The position numbers and the translations under genes are program-made. A DNA stretch of 64,000 nucleotides from Streptomyces sp. NRRL S-31 (GTDB lineage: Bacteria > Actinomycetota > Actinomycetes > Streptomycetales > Streptomycetaceae). Positions within the stretch are counted from its first letter, which is position 1, and every line of letters begins with the position of its first letter. The DNA is taken from positions 4,579 through 68,578 of the forward strand of contig NZ_JOCB01000052.1 of assembly GCF_000718775.1 (NCBI RefSeq), given 5' to 3'. Positions 34,158 through 42,368 of the stretch are shown one piece after another. The notes beneath the pieces are model-generated. The model worked only from the letters and a program-made list of their open reading frames with translations, was not told the origin of the DNA and did no database searches.

Positions 34158-35836
34158 TTGAGGTCCCCCTCGTCGTCGGCCTCGATGGCGCCCTCGGTGG
34201 CGGCCTGCGCGTATTCGGCCGGATCTTTGAGCAGATGCAGGTACTTGGTGGGGTTTCGGGTGAAGTCGGTGAGTTCCGGGCCGGTGGCGTCCGGGGGCAT
34301 GCCCTCCCGCAGGCCCTTCCAGAAGGCTTCGATCCCCGAGCCGATCGGCCGGTCCATGAGCTTCCTGCGCTCGGGGTCGATCTCGGGCTCGGGCTCCGGT
34401 TCCGACCTGGTCTGGGACCAGATGGTGGGCCTGCCCTCGCGCTCAGCGCGCTCGATGGCGGCCTGTTCGGCGATCCGTTGCGCGAGCGGGGTCTTCACCC
34501 GGCTGCGGCGCTGCGGCAGACCGCCCGCGGTCCACTCGGTGACCTCCGGGACGTCGTCCTCCAGGGAGATCCCGGCGGGGATCTTGGGGCTGGTGGGACG
34601 GCGCTTCTTGGGCGGGCGCTTCGGCCCCTCGACGGCGCCGAGTTCCGGTTTGGGGATACCGGTGGCGCCGATGCCGTGCGCGGCGCCGACGCCGGGCTCG
34701 GTGGTCGTCATGACGCGCGGCACGACGAGGATCGCGCGGACACCGCCGTAGGCGGAGGAACGCAGCGAGACCTCCATGTCGAACTGCTTGCAGAGCCGGC
34801 CCACGACGGCCAGGCCGAGCCGCGGGTTCTCCCCGAGGTTGTCCGCGTCGTCGAGGTTGCGGGCGTCCTCGATCGCCTTCTCGATGCGGTTGCGGGACTC
34901 CTCGCTGAGGCTGACGCCCGCGTCCTCGATCTCGATGACGATGCCGGACTGCACCTCGGTGGCGGTGACGTGCACCTTGGTCGTCGGCGGCGAGTAGCGG
35001 GTGGCGTTGTCGAGGAGTTCGGCGGCGGCGTGCAGGACCGGTTCGACCGCGGTGCCCTTGATGTTGATGTTGACGATGGAGCTCAGCTCGATGCGGCGGT
35101 ACTCCAGGATGCGGGACATCGCCCCGCGCAGCGTGCTGTAGAGGGAGACCGGCAGGGGCCACTGGCGGCCGGGGCGGCCGCCGCCGAGGACGGAGATGGT
35201 GTCGGCGAGGCGGCCGATCAGCGAGGTGCCGTGGTCGATGCGGAGCAGGTCGTCGAAGACCTCGGGGTTGCGCCCGTGGTCCTCCTCCATCTCGCGGAGT
35301 TCCTTGGCCTGCTGGTGGACGATGGCCTGGACGCGGCGGGCGACGCTCACGAAGGAGCGCTCGGTGGCGTCGCGCATCGAGATCTCGCGGTCCGCGCCGC
35401 TCAGCGCGGTGCGCACCAGTTCGCGGTAGCCGTCGGGCAGCCCGCCGAGTTCGGGGTCCTCGTCGAAGATGTAGCGGACGGTGTCCCGGAGCGCCTCGCC
35501 GCGGCGCAGCCGGAGGAATCCGATGGGCAGGACGTCGTGGACGAAGCGGTCCATCAGATGGTGGTGCGTGGCGATCCGCTGTTCCAGGTCTGCGACCTGC
35601 CGCGCGTGTTCGGCCTGCGCCGCGCGGAGCCGGCGGCCGCGGCGGGCCGCCTCCCCGGCCGTGCCGACGACCAGGAGCAGGGCCAGTGCCCCGCACACGC
35701 CGACGGCCGAGCGGGCCGAGGACGGCACCAGGGCGACGGCGGCCCCGGCCGCGCCGGCCATCACTATGGCCGGCGGCAACAGCACGCGGGCATAGGACCG
35801 TTCACGACGGCCGGGAGGCTTCTGAACACTCACCAT
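34154..35836 (-). CDS. rarA: Conservon sensor histidine kinase-like protein (CvnA)
   Basis: A 560-aa membrane protein. Two helices near the N-terminus (about 17-35 and 44-60) are followed by a cytoplasmic coiled coil (about 68-90), a dimerisation region without a clear H-box, and a HATPase_c domain (N box AAELLDNATRYSPP; IEIEDAGVSLSEE; GLAVVGRL) at about 255-380. A long charged, Pro-rich tail follows. Such CvnA proteins probably have ATP-binding but not necessarily kinase activity. First gene of the five-gene operon. By synteny this is cvn9 (rarA-E), which in S. coelicolor affects aerial mycelium formation. ATG 35836 follows AGAAGG at 5 nt. Confidence 0.92.
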   Translation of the reverse strand: MVSVQKPPGRRERSYARVLLPPAIVMAGAAGAAVALVPSSARSAVGVCGALALLLVVGTAGEAARRGRRLRAAQAEHARQVADLEQRIATHHHLMDRFVHDVLPIGFLRLRRGEALRDTVRYIFDEDPELGGLPDGYRELVRTALSGADREISMRDATERSFVSVARRVQAIVHQQAKELREMEEDHGRNPEVFDDLLRIDHGTSLIGRLADTISVLGGGRPGRQWPLPVSLYSTLRGAMSRILEYRRIELSSIVNINIKGTAVEPVLHAAAELLDNATRYSPPTTKVHVTATEVQSGIVIEIEDAGVSLSEESRNRIEKAIEDARNLDDADNLGENPRLGLAVVGRLCKQFDMEVSLRSSAYGGVRAILVVPRVMTTTEPGVGAAHGIGATGIPKPELGAVEGPKRPPKKRRPTSPKIPAGISLEDDVPEVTEWTAGGLPQRRSRVKTPLAQRIAEQAAIERAEREGRPTIWSQTRSEPEPEPEIDPERRKLMDRPIGSGIEAFWKGLREGMPPDATGPELTDFTRNPTKYLHLLKDPAEYAQAATEGAIEADDEGDLK

Positions 35837-36126
35837 GGATGCCTTCTGGGACGAATCGGCTGGGTGTCGGGGGAGCTTGCGGGGGGAAGATTCATGGAAC
35901 TGTCGGGATGTACTTCATATCCGGGAACATACGCACGAATTGCCTCAACCCGGTGCGCTTCGGGCGAGCTTAGTCCGACCGGATCATCGCCGTGTCATCT
36001 TCGGCAAGCGCCTGAAATCAGCCCCGCGACAGGAGTACGCTCAACACCTTTCGCACACTGCGCACCCGTTCGAACACACTCCGTAATGGCGTACGGGTGT
36101 GCGAAAGCCCTTCACCGTGCGGAGTG
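35837..36126. other. Conservon upstream region with inverted repeat
   Basis: About 290 bp of AT-richer DNA upstream of cvnA, holding its promoter. I could not single out the -10. At its far end is an inverted repeat CTTTCGCACAC/GTGTGCGAAAG (36048-36058 and 36097-36107), with a GTTCGAAC palindrome between the arms. Confidence 0.5.
36048..36107. repeat. 11-bp inverted repeat upstream of conservon
   Basis: Perfect 11-bp arms separated by 38 bp. The right arm continues as ACGGGT inward, and the left arm matches this too if a 7-nt bulge is allowed. No T-tract; more like an operator pair than a terminator. Confidence 0.6.
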
Positions 36127-36168
36127 AAAAAAGGACCGGGGCCGCACCCGAACGGGCGCGACCCCGGT
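36127..36168 (-). terminator. Intrinsic terminator of the helicase gene
   Basis: On the minus strand a long GC stem (ACCGGGG with CCCCGGT at the base, CCC/GGG at the tip, loop GTTC) is followed by CCTTTTTT. This is the clearest classical terminator in the window, 37 nt past the helY stop codon. Confidence 0.9.
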
Positions 36169-36204
36169 TGCCCCGACGACCGCCTCACGCGGTCCGACGA
36201 CGGT

Positions 36205-39012
36205 TCAGCCGACGGACGAGTAGGCCACCACACCCCGCAGCAACTGGTCGACGGCCTTGCGCGCGGCCTTGGGGACGGTCGAGCCCTCCACGGGAGCCGC
36301 GGCGGAGATCTGCCCCAGCACGTCGATGACCTGCTTGCACCACCGCACGAAGTCGCCGGCCGGCATCTCCGCCTCGCGCAGCACCTCGTCCAGGCCCGTG
36401 CCGGAGGCCCACATGTAGGCGGCCCAGGCGAAGCCGAGGTCGGGCTCGCGCTGGCCGACGCCCTCGGTCTGGCTGATCCGGAAATCCTCCTCCAGGCCGT
36501 CCAGCCGGCCCCAGATCCGGACCATCTCACCGAGCGCGGCCTTGGCCTTGCCCGAGGGCAGCTTCGGCGCCATGGCGTCGTCACCGACCCGGGCCTCGAA
36601 CACCAACGCGGAGACGCAGGCGGCCAGTTCGGCCGGGGACAGCCCCTCCCAGACCCGCTCGCGCAGACACTCGCTGGCCAGCAGGTCCAGTTCGCCGTAG
36701 AGCCGCGCCAGCCGCTTGCCGTGCTCGGTGACCTCGTCGCCCCGCAGGTAGTCCAGCTCGGTCAGCAGCGCCACGATCCGGTCGAAGGTGCGCGCGATGG
36801 TGTTGGTGCGGCCCTCGATGCGCCGCTCCAGCTGCGAGGTGTCGCGCAGCAGCCGGTGGTAGCGCTCGGCCCACCGGGCGTGGTCCTCGCGGTCGTCGCA
36901 GCCGTGGCAGGGATGGGCGCGGATCGCCGTACGCAGCCGCGCGATCTCGCGGTCGTCGGCGGCCTGCGAGCGCTTCTTGCGGGCCCGCTCCGGCGGGATG
37001 TGCCCGGCCTTGGTGCGCAGCGCGGAGGCGAGGTCCCGGCGGGACTGCGGCGAGCGCGGGTTGAAGGACTTCGGGATCCGCATCCGGTCCAGCGGCTCCA
37101 CCGGCACCGGGAAGTCCATCGACGCCAGCCGCTTGACCTGCCGTTCGGCGGTGAGCACCAGCGGGCGCGGGCCGTCGTGGTGGTCGAAGCCGCGGTGGCC
37201 GTTGGAACGGCCGGCCGGCAGGCCCGGGTCCAGCACCAGGGCGAGGCCCGCGTACTTCCCCGTCGGCACGTGGATGACATCGCCCGGCTTGAGCTTCTCC
37301 AGGGCCACGGCCGCCTCGGCCCGCCGCTGGTTCGCGCCCTGCCGGACCAGTTCGGTCTCCCGGTCCTTCAGCTCCCGGCGCAGCCGCGCGTACTCCTCGA
37401 AGTCGCCGAGGTGGCAGGTCATGGAGGCCTTGTAGCCGGACAGGCCCTCCTCGTTGCGCTGCACCTGCCGGGAGATCCCGACGACCGACTTGTCGGCCTG
37501 GAACTGCGCGAAGGACGTCTCCAGCAGCTCGCGCGAGCGGTGCCGGCCGAACTGCTCGACCAGGTTGACCGCCATGTTGTACGACGGCTTGAAGCTGGAG
37601 CGCAGCGGATACGTGCGGGTGCCCGCGAGACCGGCGAGGTGCTCCGGGCTCATGGCGCGCTGCCACAGGACGACCGCGTGCCCCTCGACGTCGATGCCCC
37701 GGCGGCCCGCGCGGCCGGTCAGCTGGGTGTACTCGCCGGGCGTGATGTCGGCGTGCTGTTCGCCGTTCCACTTGACGAGCTTCTCCAGCACCACCGAGCG
37801 GGCGGGCATGTTGATGCCGAGCGCGAGGGTCTCGGTGGCGAACACGGCCTTGACCAGGCCGCGTACGAACAGTTCCTCCACGACCTCCTTGAACGTCGGC
37901 AGCATGCCCGCGTGGTGGGCGGCGATGCCCCGCTCCAGGCCCTCCAGCCACTCGTAGTAGCCGAGGACGTGCAGGTCCTCCGGCGGGATGGCGGCGGTGC
38001 GCTCCTCGACCAGGGCGCGGACCTGTTCGCGCGCCTCCTCGTCGTTGAGCCGCAGGCCCGCGTACAGGCACTGCTGCACGGCGGCCTCGCAGGCGGCCCG
38101 GCTGAAGATGAAGGTGATGGCGGGCAGCAGGCCCTCGGAGTCCAGGCGTTCGATGACCTCCGGGCGGCCCGGCGTCCACACGCGCGAACGCTGTCTGCGC
38201 TCCCGCTCCCGGTCGGCCTCGCGCATCGCCCGGCCGCGCCTGCGGTCCTGGTACGACGGCCGGGTGGCCTCCATCCGGGCCAGCCGGACCAGATCGGGGT
38301 TGACGGCCTTCTTGTGGCCCTCGCCCTCCTCGAACAGGTCGTACATCCGGCGCCCGGCGAGCACGTGCTGGAACAGCGGGACCGGCCGGTGCTCGGAGAC
38401 GATCACCTCGGTGTCGCCCCGGACGGTGTCCAGCCAGTCGCCGAACTCCTCCGCGTTGGACACGGTGGCGGAGAGCGAGACCAGGGTCACCGACTCGGGC
38501 AGGTGGATGATCACCTCTTCCCAGACGGCGCCGCGGAAGCGGTCGGAGAGGTAGTGCACCTCGTCCATGACCACGTAGCCGAGGCCGAGCAGGGTCTGGG
38601 AGCCCGCGTACAGCATGTTCCGCAGCACCTCGGTGGTCATCACGACCACCGGGGCGTCGGAGTTCACGCTGTTGTCGCCGGTGAGCAGGCCGACTTTGTC
38701 CGCGCCGTACCGGCGGCACAGGTCGGCGTACTTCTGGTTCGACAGCGCCTTGATGGGCGTGGTGTAGAAGCACTTCTTGCCCTGCTGGAGGGCGAGGTGG
38801 ACGGCGAACTCGCCCACGATCGTCTTGCCCGAGCCGGTGGGGGCGGCCACCAGCACGCCCTTCCCCGCTTCGAGCGCCTGGCAGGCCTCGATCTGGAAGG
38901 GGTCGAGGCCGAAGTCGTACATCTCGCGGAAGGAGGCGAGCGCGGTGGCCTGCTCGGCTGCCCGCCTCCGGGCTGCCGCATACCGCTCGGCCGGTGAGAG
39001 GTCCTCTGTCAT
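36205..39012 (-). CDS. helY: Ski2/Mtr4-like DExH helicase (HelY)
   Basis: A 935-aa superfamily 2 helicase. Motif I APTGSGKT (about 59-66), motif II DEVH (VVMDEVHYLSD), motif III SLSATV, motif VI QLTGRAGRRG, and a C-terminal DSHCT domain (about 750-930). HelY proteins are implicated in RNA processing or decay and possibly in DNA repair. Often found next to tatC in actinomycetes, as here. ATG 39012 was chosen as the family start (MTEDLSPAERYA). It sits 10 nt after the -10 of a perfect PafBC-type promoter, which suggests induction by DNA damage. Followed by a strong terminator. Confidence 0.94.
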   Translation of the reverse strand: MTEDLSPAERYAAARRRAAEQATALASFREMYDFGLDPFQIEACQALEAGKGVLVAAPTGSGKTIVGEFAVHLALQQGKKCFYTTPIKALSNQKYADLCRRYGADKVGLLTGDNSVNSDAPVVVMTTEVLRNMLYAGSQTLLGLGYVVMDEVHYLSDRFRGAVWEEVIIHLPESVTLVSLSATVSNAEEFGDWLDTVRGDTEVIVSEHRPVPLFQHVLAGRRMYDLFEEGEGHKKAVNPDLVRLARMEATRPSYQDRRRGRAMREADRERERRQRSRVWTPGRPEVIERLDSEGLLPAITFIFSRAACEAAVQQCLYAGLRLNDEEAREQVRALVEERTAAIPPEDLHVLGYYEWLEGLERGIAAHHAGMLPTFKEVVEELFVRGLVKAVFATETLALGINMPARSVVLEKLVKWNGEQHADITPGEYTQLTGRAGRRGIDVEGHAVVLWQRAMSPEHLAGLAGTRTYPLRSSFKPSYNMAVNLVEQFGRHRSRELLETSFAQFQADKSVVGISRQVQRNEEGLSGYKASMTCHLGDFEEYARLRRELKDRETELVRQGANQRRAEAAVALEKLKPGDVIHVPTGKYAGLALVLDPGLPAGRSNGHRGFDHHDGPRPLVLTAERQVKRLASMDFPVPVEPLDRMRIPKSFNPRSPQSRRDLASALRTKAGHIPPERARKKRSQAADDREIARLRTAIRAHPCHGCDDREDHARWAERYHRLLRDTSQLERRIEGRTNTIARTFDRIVALLTELDYLRGDEVTEHGKRLARLYGELDLLASECLRERVWEGLSPAELAACVSALVFEARVGDDAMAPKLPSGKAKAALGEMVRIWGRLDGLEEDFRISQTEGVGQREPDLGFAWAAYMWASGTGLDEVLREAEMPAGDFVRWCKQVIDVLGQISAAAPVEGSTVPKAARKAVDQLLRGVVAYSSVG

Positions 39013-39022
39013 CGTACTTTCG

Positions 39023-39045
39023 AGCGTACCGGGCGCCACTGACAA
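39023..39045 (-). promoter_or_regulatory. PafBC-type DNA-damage promoter of helY (perfect match)
   Basis: On the minus strand TTGTCAGTG (39045-39037), 8 nt, TACGCT (39028-39023). Every defined base of TTGTCRGTG-N8-TANNNT matches. The -10 lies 10 nt before the helY ATG, so the leader is 3-4 nt or absent. Confidence 0.8.
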
Positions 39046-39090
39046 CAGGACGATCATTATCCGGATCACCGGCCGCCCGACGGCATACGG

Positions 39091-39121
39091 ATGCCCCCGT
39101 CCCGGAGGGGGACGGGGGCAT
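39091..39121 (-). terminator. Terminator after tatC
   Basis: Perfect 12-bp stem (39091-39102 with 39110-39121, 7-nt loop) 33 nt past the tatC stop codon. Confidence 0.8.
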
Positions 39122-39154
39122 CGCGCGGTGCGCCGGTGGGTGACCCGGTGGAGG

Positions 39155-40105
39155 TCAGGTCGCGTCGTCGTAGCCGTTGACCCGGTCGGTGCTCGCCTGC
39201 TCGGGCAGCGCGCGGGCGGCCGGGACGGACTCGACCTCGCCGATGTCCTCCGGGGTGAGGTCCAGCTCGGAGGCCTCGTCGTCGCCCGGCCCCGCCGCCT
39301 CGCGCAGCCGCCTGCGCTTGTCGTTGAGGAGCGAGAAGACGACCGCCGCGAAGTACAGCACCCAGATCGGCCCGGCGAGGGCCAGCATGGACAGCGGATC
39401 GGTGCTGGGGGTGGCGACGGCCGCGAAGATCGTGATGCCGAGGATCATGGCACGCCACCAGCCCAGCATGCGCCTGCCGCTCAGCACCCCGGTGAGGTTC
39501 AGCATGATCAGCAGCAGCGGCAGCTCGAAGGAGAGGCCGAAGACGACCACCATGCGCGTGACCAGCTGGAGCAGGTCGTCCAGCGGCAGCAGGTTCTTGA
39601 TCTGCGTGTTCGGGGTGAACTGGATCAGTACCTCGGCCGTGGTCGGCAGCAGCTTGTACGCGAAGAAGGCACCGCAGAAGAACAGCGGGGCGCCGGTGAA
39701 GACGAAGACGTAGGCGTACTTCTTCTCGTGCCGGTGCAGACCCGGTGCGACGAACGCCCAGAGCTGGTACAGCCAGATCGGCGACGCGAGCACGACACCG
39801 GCCATCAGCGAGACCTGGAGGGCCAGCGTGAACGGCGCGAGGAGGCCGTTGATGGTGATCTCGGCGCACTGGGTCTTGCCGCTGGACTTCGCCAGCTCTT
39901 CGAAGGACTTCCCACAGCCGACCGAGTCGAGGATCGGACCCGTCAGGAAGTTGATGATCTCGTTGTAGAAGAAGGCTGCGACGATCGTCACGACGACGAT
40001 GGCCAGCATCGCCTTCGCGAGCCGGTTGCGGAGCTCACGAAGGTGTTCCGCGAGGGGCATCCGCCCCTCGGGATCCCTCTCCTTGTTGCGGGCAGGCTTG
40101 AGCAA
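39155..40105 (-). CDS. tatC: Sec-independent translocase TatC
   Basis: TatC, the receptor for twin-arginine signal peptides, 316 aa with six membrane helices. It opens with the family motif PLAEHLRELRNRLAKA (the cytoplasmic N-terminus that binds the twin arginines) and has the WAFVAPGLHRHEKKY loop. An acidic C-terminal extension of about 60 residues (ASELDLTPEDIGEVES...) is usual in Streptomyces. Downstream of tatA by 47 bp in one operon. Streptomyces rely heavily on Tat for secretion. Confidence 0.97.
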   Translation of the reverse strand: MLKPARNKERDPEGRMPLAEHLRELRNRLAKAMLAIVVVTIVAAFFYNEIINFLTGPILDSVGCGKSFEELAKSSGKTQCAEITINGLLAPFTLALQVSLMAGVVLASPIWLYQLWAFVAPGLHRHEKKYAYVFVFTGAPLFFCGAFFAYKLLPTTAEVLIQFTPNTQIKNLLPLDDLLQLVTRMVVVFGLSFELPLLLIMLNLTGVLSGRRMLGWWRAMILGITIFAAVATPSTDPLSMLALAGPIWVLYFAAVVFSLLNDKRRRLREAAGPGDDEASELDLTPEDIGEVESVPAARALPEQASTDRVNGYDDAT

Positions 40106-40152
40106 CCCACGTCCTCATCTCGTGCGGCGGGCCGGGGCTTTCCGGCCCTGCG

Positions 40153-40431
40153 TCAGCGCTGGGTGGAATCCGTCGGCTCGTTGACCGGCCGGGAGCTGCT
40201 CACGTCGCCGGGGGCCGCCTGGATGGTGCGCTGCGAAGCCTGCTCGTTGGGGGTGGAGGCCTGGGTGGAGGAGCCGCCCTCTTCCTTCATCGCCTTGGCC
40301 TCGCTCTTGAGGATGCGGGCGGACTTGCCGAGCGAGCGGGCCATGTCCGGGAGCTTCTTCGCGCCGAACAGCAGGATGACGACGACGAGGATCAGAATGA
40401 GCTCGGGAGCTCCGATTTTTCCACCGAACAT
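40153..40431 (-). CDS. tatA: Twin-arginine translocase subunit TatA
   Basis: TatA of 92 aa. Short periplasmic start, a hydrophobic helix (about 8-24, [21 protein letters not shown] in parts, with conserved FGxKKLP hinge), an amphipathic helix, and a polar tail. It polymerises to form the translocation element with TatC. The ribosome binding site GAAGG lies 9 nt upstream of ATG 40431. A tatB gene is not in this window. Confidence 0.97.
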   Translation of the reverse strand: MFGGKIGAPELILILVVVILLFGAKKLPDMARSLGKSARILKSEAKAMKEEGGSSTQASTPNEQASQRTIQAAPGDVSSSRPVNEPTDSTQR

Positions 40432-40514
40432 GAATCTTTACCTTCTCACCGAGGCGGCTGGGTGGGGTGCTGTCCGACCAGTCGGACATGTGTCCGATGG
40501 TCATGCTGTCAGCG

Positions 40515-40545
40515 ATCGTAACGCTCAGGGGTAAACGTGAGGCAA
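40515..40545 (-). promoter_or_regulatory. Candidate tatAC promoter
   Basis: On the minus strand TTGCCT (40545-40540), 19 nt, TACGAT (40520-40515), about 85 nt before tatA. Spacing is a little long, so this is tentative. The rest of the 259-bp spacer between tatA and the next gene shows nothing else. Confidence 0.35.
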
Positions 40546-40690
40546 TCCCCGTGCGTACTCCCGGTCCACGGTGCGGGCCTCGTTCTCCGCACCACGACCA
40601 GCAGGGTACCTGTCCGGCGGGGCAGCATGACAGGGCGAAGTGACGCAAACCGCTTGTATCACGGCCCCCACCGTCACCACCGGGCGCGGC

Positions 40691-40885
40691 TCACAGCGTG
40701 TCGACGGCACGGGCCGCGCTCACGGCCGCCCGCTCCAGGTCCTCGGATGCCCGGCTGATGCGCCGGGCGGAGTCCGCCACCTGCTCTCCGAGGCATCGGG
40801 CCGCCAGGAACACCCGGACGGCGAGCACCCCCAGGACGGCGAGACCCAGGAAACCCACGGCTACCGCGAACATCGGCCAGAACAT
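40691..40885 (-). CDS. Small membrane protein, unknown function
   Basis: A 64-aa protein with one membrane helix (about 5-27, MFAVAVGFLGLAVLGVLAVRV in parts) and a cytoplasmic amphipathic helix (EQVADSARRISRASEDLERAAV). It resembles the small proteins encoded beside tatAC and pafBC in streptomycetes. ATG 40885 was chosen because TACCCT ends 7 nt upstream, the spacing seen for leaderless genes, and because residues before it are not protein-like. Function unknown; an association with the Tat complex is only positional inference. Confidence 0.65.
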   Translation of the reverse strand: MFWPMFAVAVGFLGLAVLGVLAVRVFLAARCLGEQVADSARRISRASEDLERAAVSAARAVDTL

Positions 40886-40964
40886 GACGACGAGGGTAGA
40901 CCGTCCGCCGGCGGGGCCCGCATCCGGCCGCCGCCGTGCCGGGCCGCCCACCGGGTCCGGCCCG

Positions 40965-41258
40965 CTACACCGTGGAGTGCAGCCGCAGCGTCCTGACCCC
41001 GCCGCCGGTGAGCAGCTCCACGATCCGCTCGCCGGCCGGCTTGCGGACCGACGCGCCGCAGTCGGGGCAGGTGAAGGAGTAGAACGTCGTCCGGCTGGTG
41101 GCCCCGATGGCCAGGCGGAGCGCGCTCGCGGCGAGTTCGAAGCGGCCCCGGCAGTCCGGGCAGCCGGCCCTGAACGTCACGGGGACCACCCCGCGCATCC
41201 CCGCGAAGGCGGTCGCCACCGTCATCTCACCCGCACCGGACTCCGGAGACTCGCTCAC
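40965..41258 (-). CDS. Small zinc-ribbon protein, FmdB-like context
   Basis: A 97-aa protein with two CxxC knuckles (AGCPDCRGRF and FTCPDCGASV), 31 residues apart, predicting a zinc ribbon. The region between has a hydrophobic/aromatic segment (ALRLAIGATSRTTFYSF). I do not recognise a specific family. It lies directly downstream of pafC, with 64 bp spacing, so it may be part of the pafBC transcript. GTG 41258 is preceded by GGAG and GAGGG; ATG 41225 is an alternative start that still keeps both knuckles. Confidence 0.7.
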   Translation of the reverse strand: MSESPESGAGEMTVATAFAGMRGVVPVTFRAGCPDCRGRFELAASALRLAIGATSRTTFYSFTCPDCGASVRKPAGERIVELLTGGGVRTLRLHSTV

Positions 41259-41322
41259 AGCCCTCGCTCCTCTTCCTCTGGTCGCAGCTGGTCGTCCGCC
41301 CGCGAGGCGCCACGGCCTCGGC

Positions 41323-42354
41323 TCACACAGACCTCTCGTCCCGGTCGTCGGCGGCATCGCGCACCGCGTCCGCCGGTCCGTCGTACGCCGCCAGGGCCTC
41401 GTGGGCCGCCCGGCGGGCGCTCTCGGCCAGCTCGGGCGGCGAGACGATCCGGCCGTCACGGCCGAGCCGCAGCGCCAGCCGGCGCAGCGAGGCCGGATCG
41501 GGGGTGCGCAGGGTGATGCGCAATCCGCCGTCGGGAAGCTCATCGGCGCTGTCGTGCGGGTAGTACTCGGCGACCCAGCGCCCGCCGGGGCCGACCTCGA
41601 CCACCACCTCCGGGTCCTCGGCGGCCGGCTGCACCAGCCCCTCGGAGAGGTCGCGCGGCTCGATCTCCGGCGGCGCCGAGGGCGCGTCGAGGATCTTGAT
41701 CTCGGCGACCCGGTCCAGCCGGAAGGTGCGCCGGGCCTCGGAGCGGCGGCACCACGCCTCCACATAGGTGTGGCCGACGCTGACCAGCCGGATGGGGTCG
41801 ATCTCGCGCTCGGTGACCTCGTCGCGGGCCGGCGAGTAGTACCGGATCCACAGCCGGCGGCGCTCGGAGATCGCCCGGTCGACGTCGGCGAAGACACCGC
41901 CCTCGGACTCGAAGGTCACCGACAGCCGGGAGCTGGCCCCGGCGGCCTCCCCGGCCGCCGTCTCCACCTTGGCGGTGGCCCGCAGCAGGGCCTGGCGGTC
42001 GCCCTCCCGCAGGCCGGGCAGCGTGGCGACCGCGCGCGCGGCGACCAGCAGGGCGGTGGCCTCGTCGGCGGCGAGCCGGAGCGGTTCGGCCGCCTCCTCG
42101 CCGAGCGCCGCGGGGTTGTGCCACCAGATGCGCTCGCCGTCGGTGTCGATGTCCAGCAGATCGCCGCCGCGGAAGCTGGTGCCGCACATGGGCAGCAGAT
42201 CGAGGTCGGCGACCAGCTCGTCCTCGCTGATGCCGAAGGCGCGCGCGACATCGGCGATCCGGGCGCCGGGGCGCTCGCGGAGGTACGTCACCAGCGAGAG
42301 CATCCGCCGGGTCTGGTCGATGGCGTTGACGGTCCTGGCCGGTTTGCCTGCCAC
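41323..42354 (-). CDS. pafC: WYL-domain DNA-damage regulator PafC
   Basis: A 343-aa transcription factor with an N-terminal winged helix (about 15-75), a WYL domain (about 150-230, RRRLWIRYYSPARDEVTEREIDPIRL in parts) and a C-terminal WCX domain. PafC works with PafB as the heterodimeric activator of the RecA-independent DNA-damage response in mycobacteria, where the WYL domains sense single-stranded DNA. Located 14 bp after pafB. The window contains three promoters with the PafBC motif, supporting a conserved role here. Confidence 0.94.
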   Translation of the reverse strand: MAGKPARTVNAIDQTRRMLSLVTYLRERPGARIADVARAFGISEDELVADLDLLPMCGTSFRGGDLLDIDTDGERIWWHNPAALGEEAAEPLRLAADEATALLVAARAVATLPGLREGDRQALLRATAKVETAAGEAAGASSRLSVTFESEGGVFADVDRAISERRRLWIRYYSPARDEVTEREIDPIRLVSVGHTYVEAWCRRSEARRTFRLDRVAEIKILDAPSAPPEIEPRDLSEGLVQPAAEDPEVVVEVGPGGRWVAEYYPHDSADELPDGGLRITLRTPDPASLRRLALRLGRDGRIVSPPELAESARRAAHEALAAYDGPADAVRDAADDRDERSV

Positions 42355-42368
42355 AGTCCTGCTCCCCC

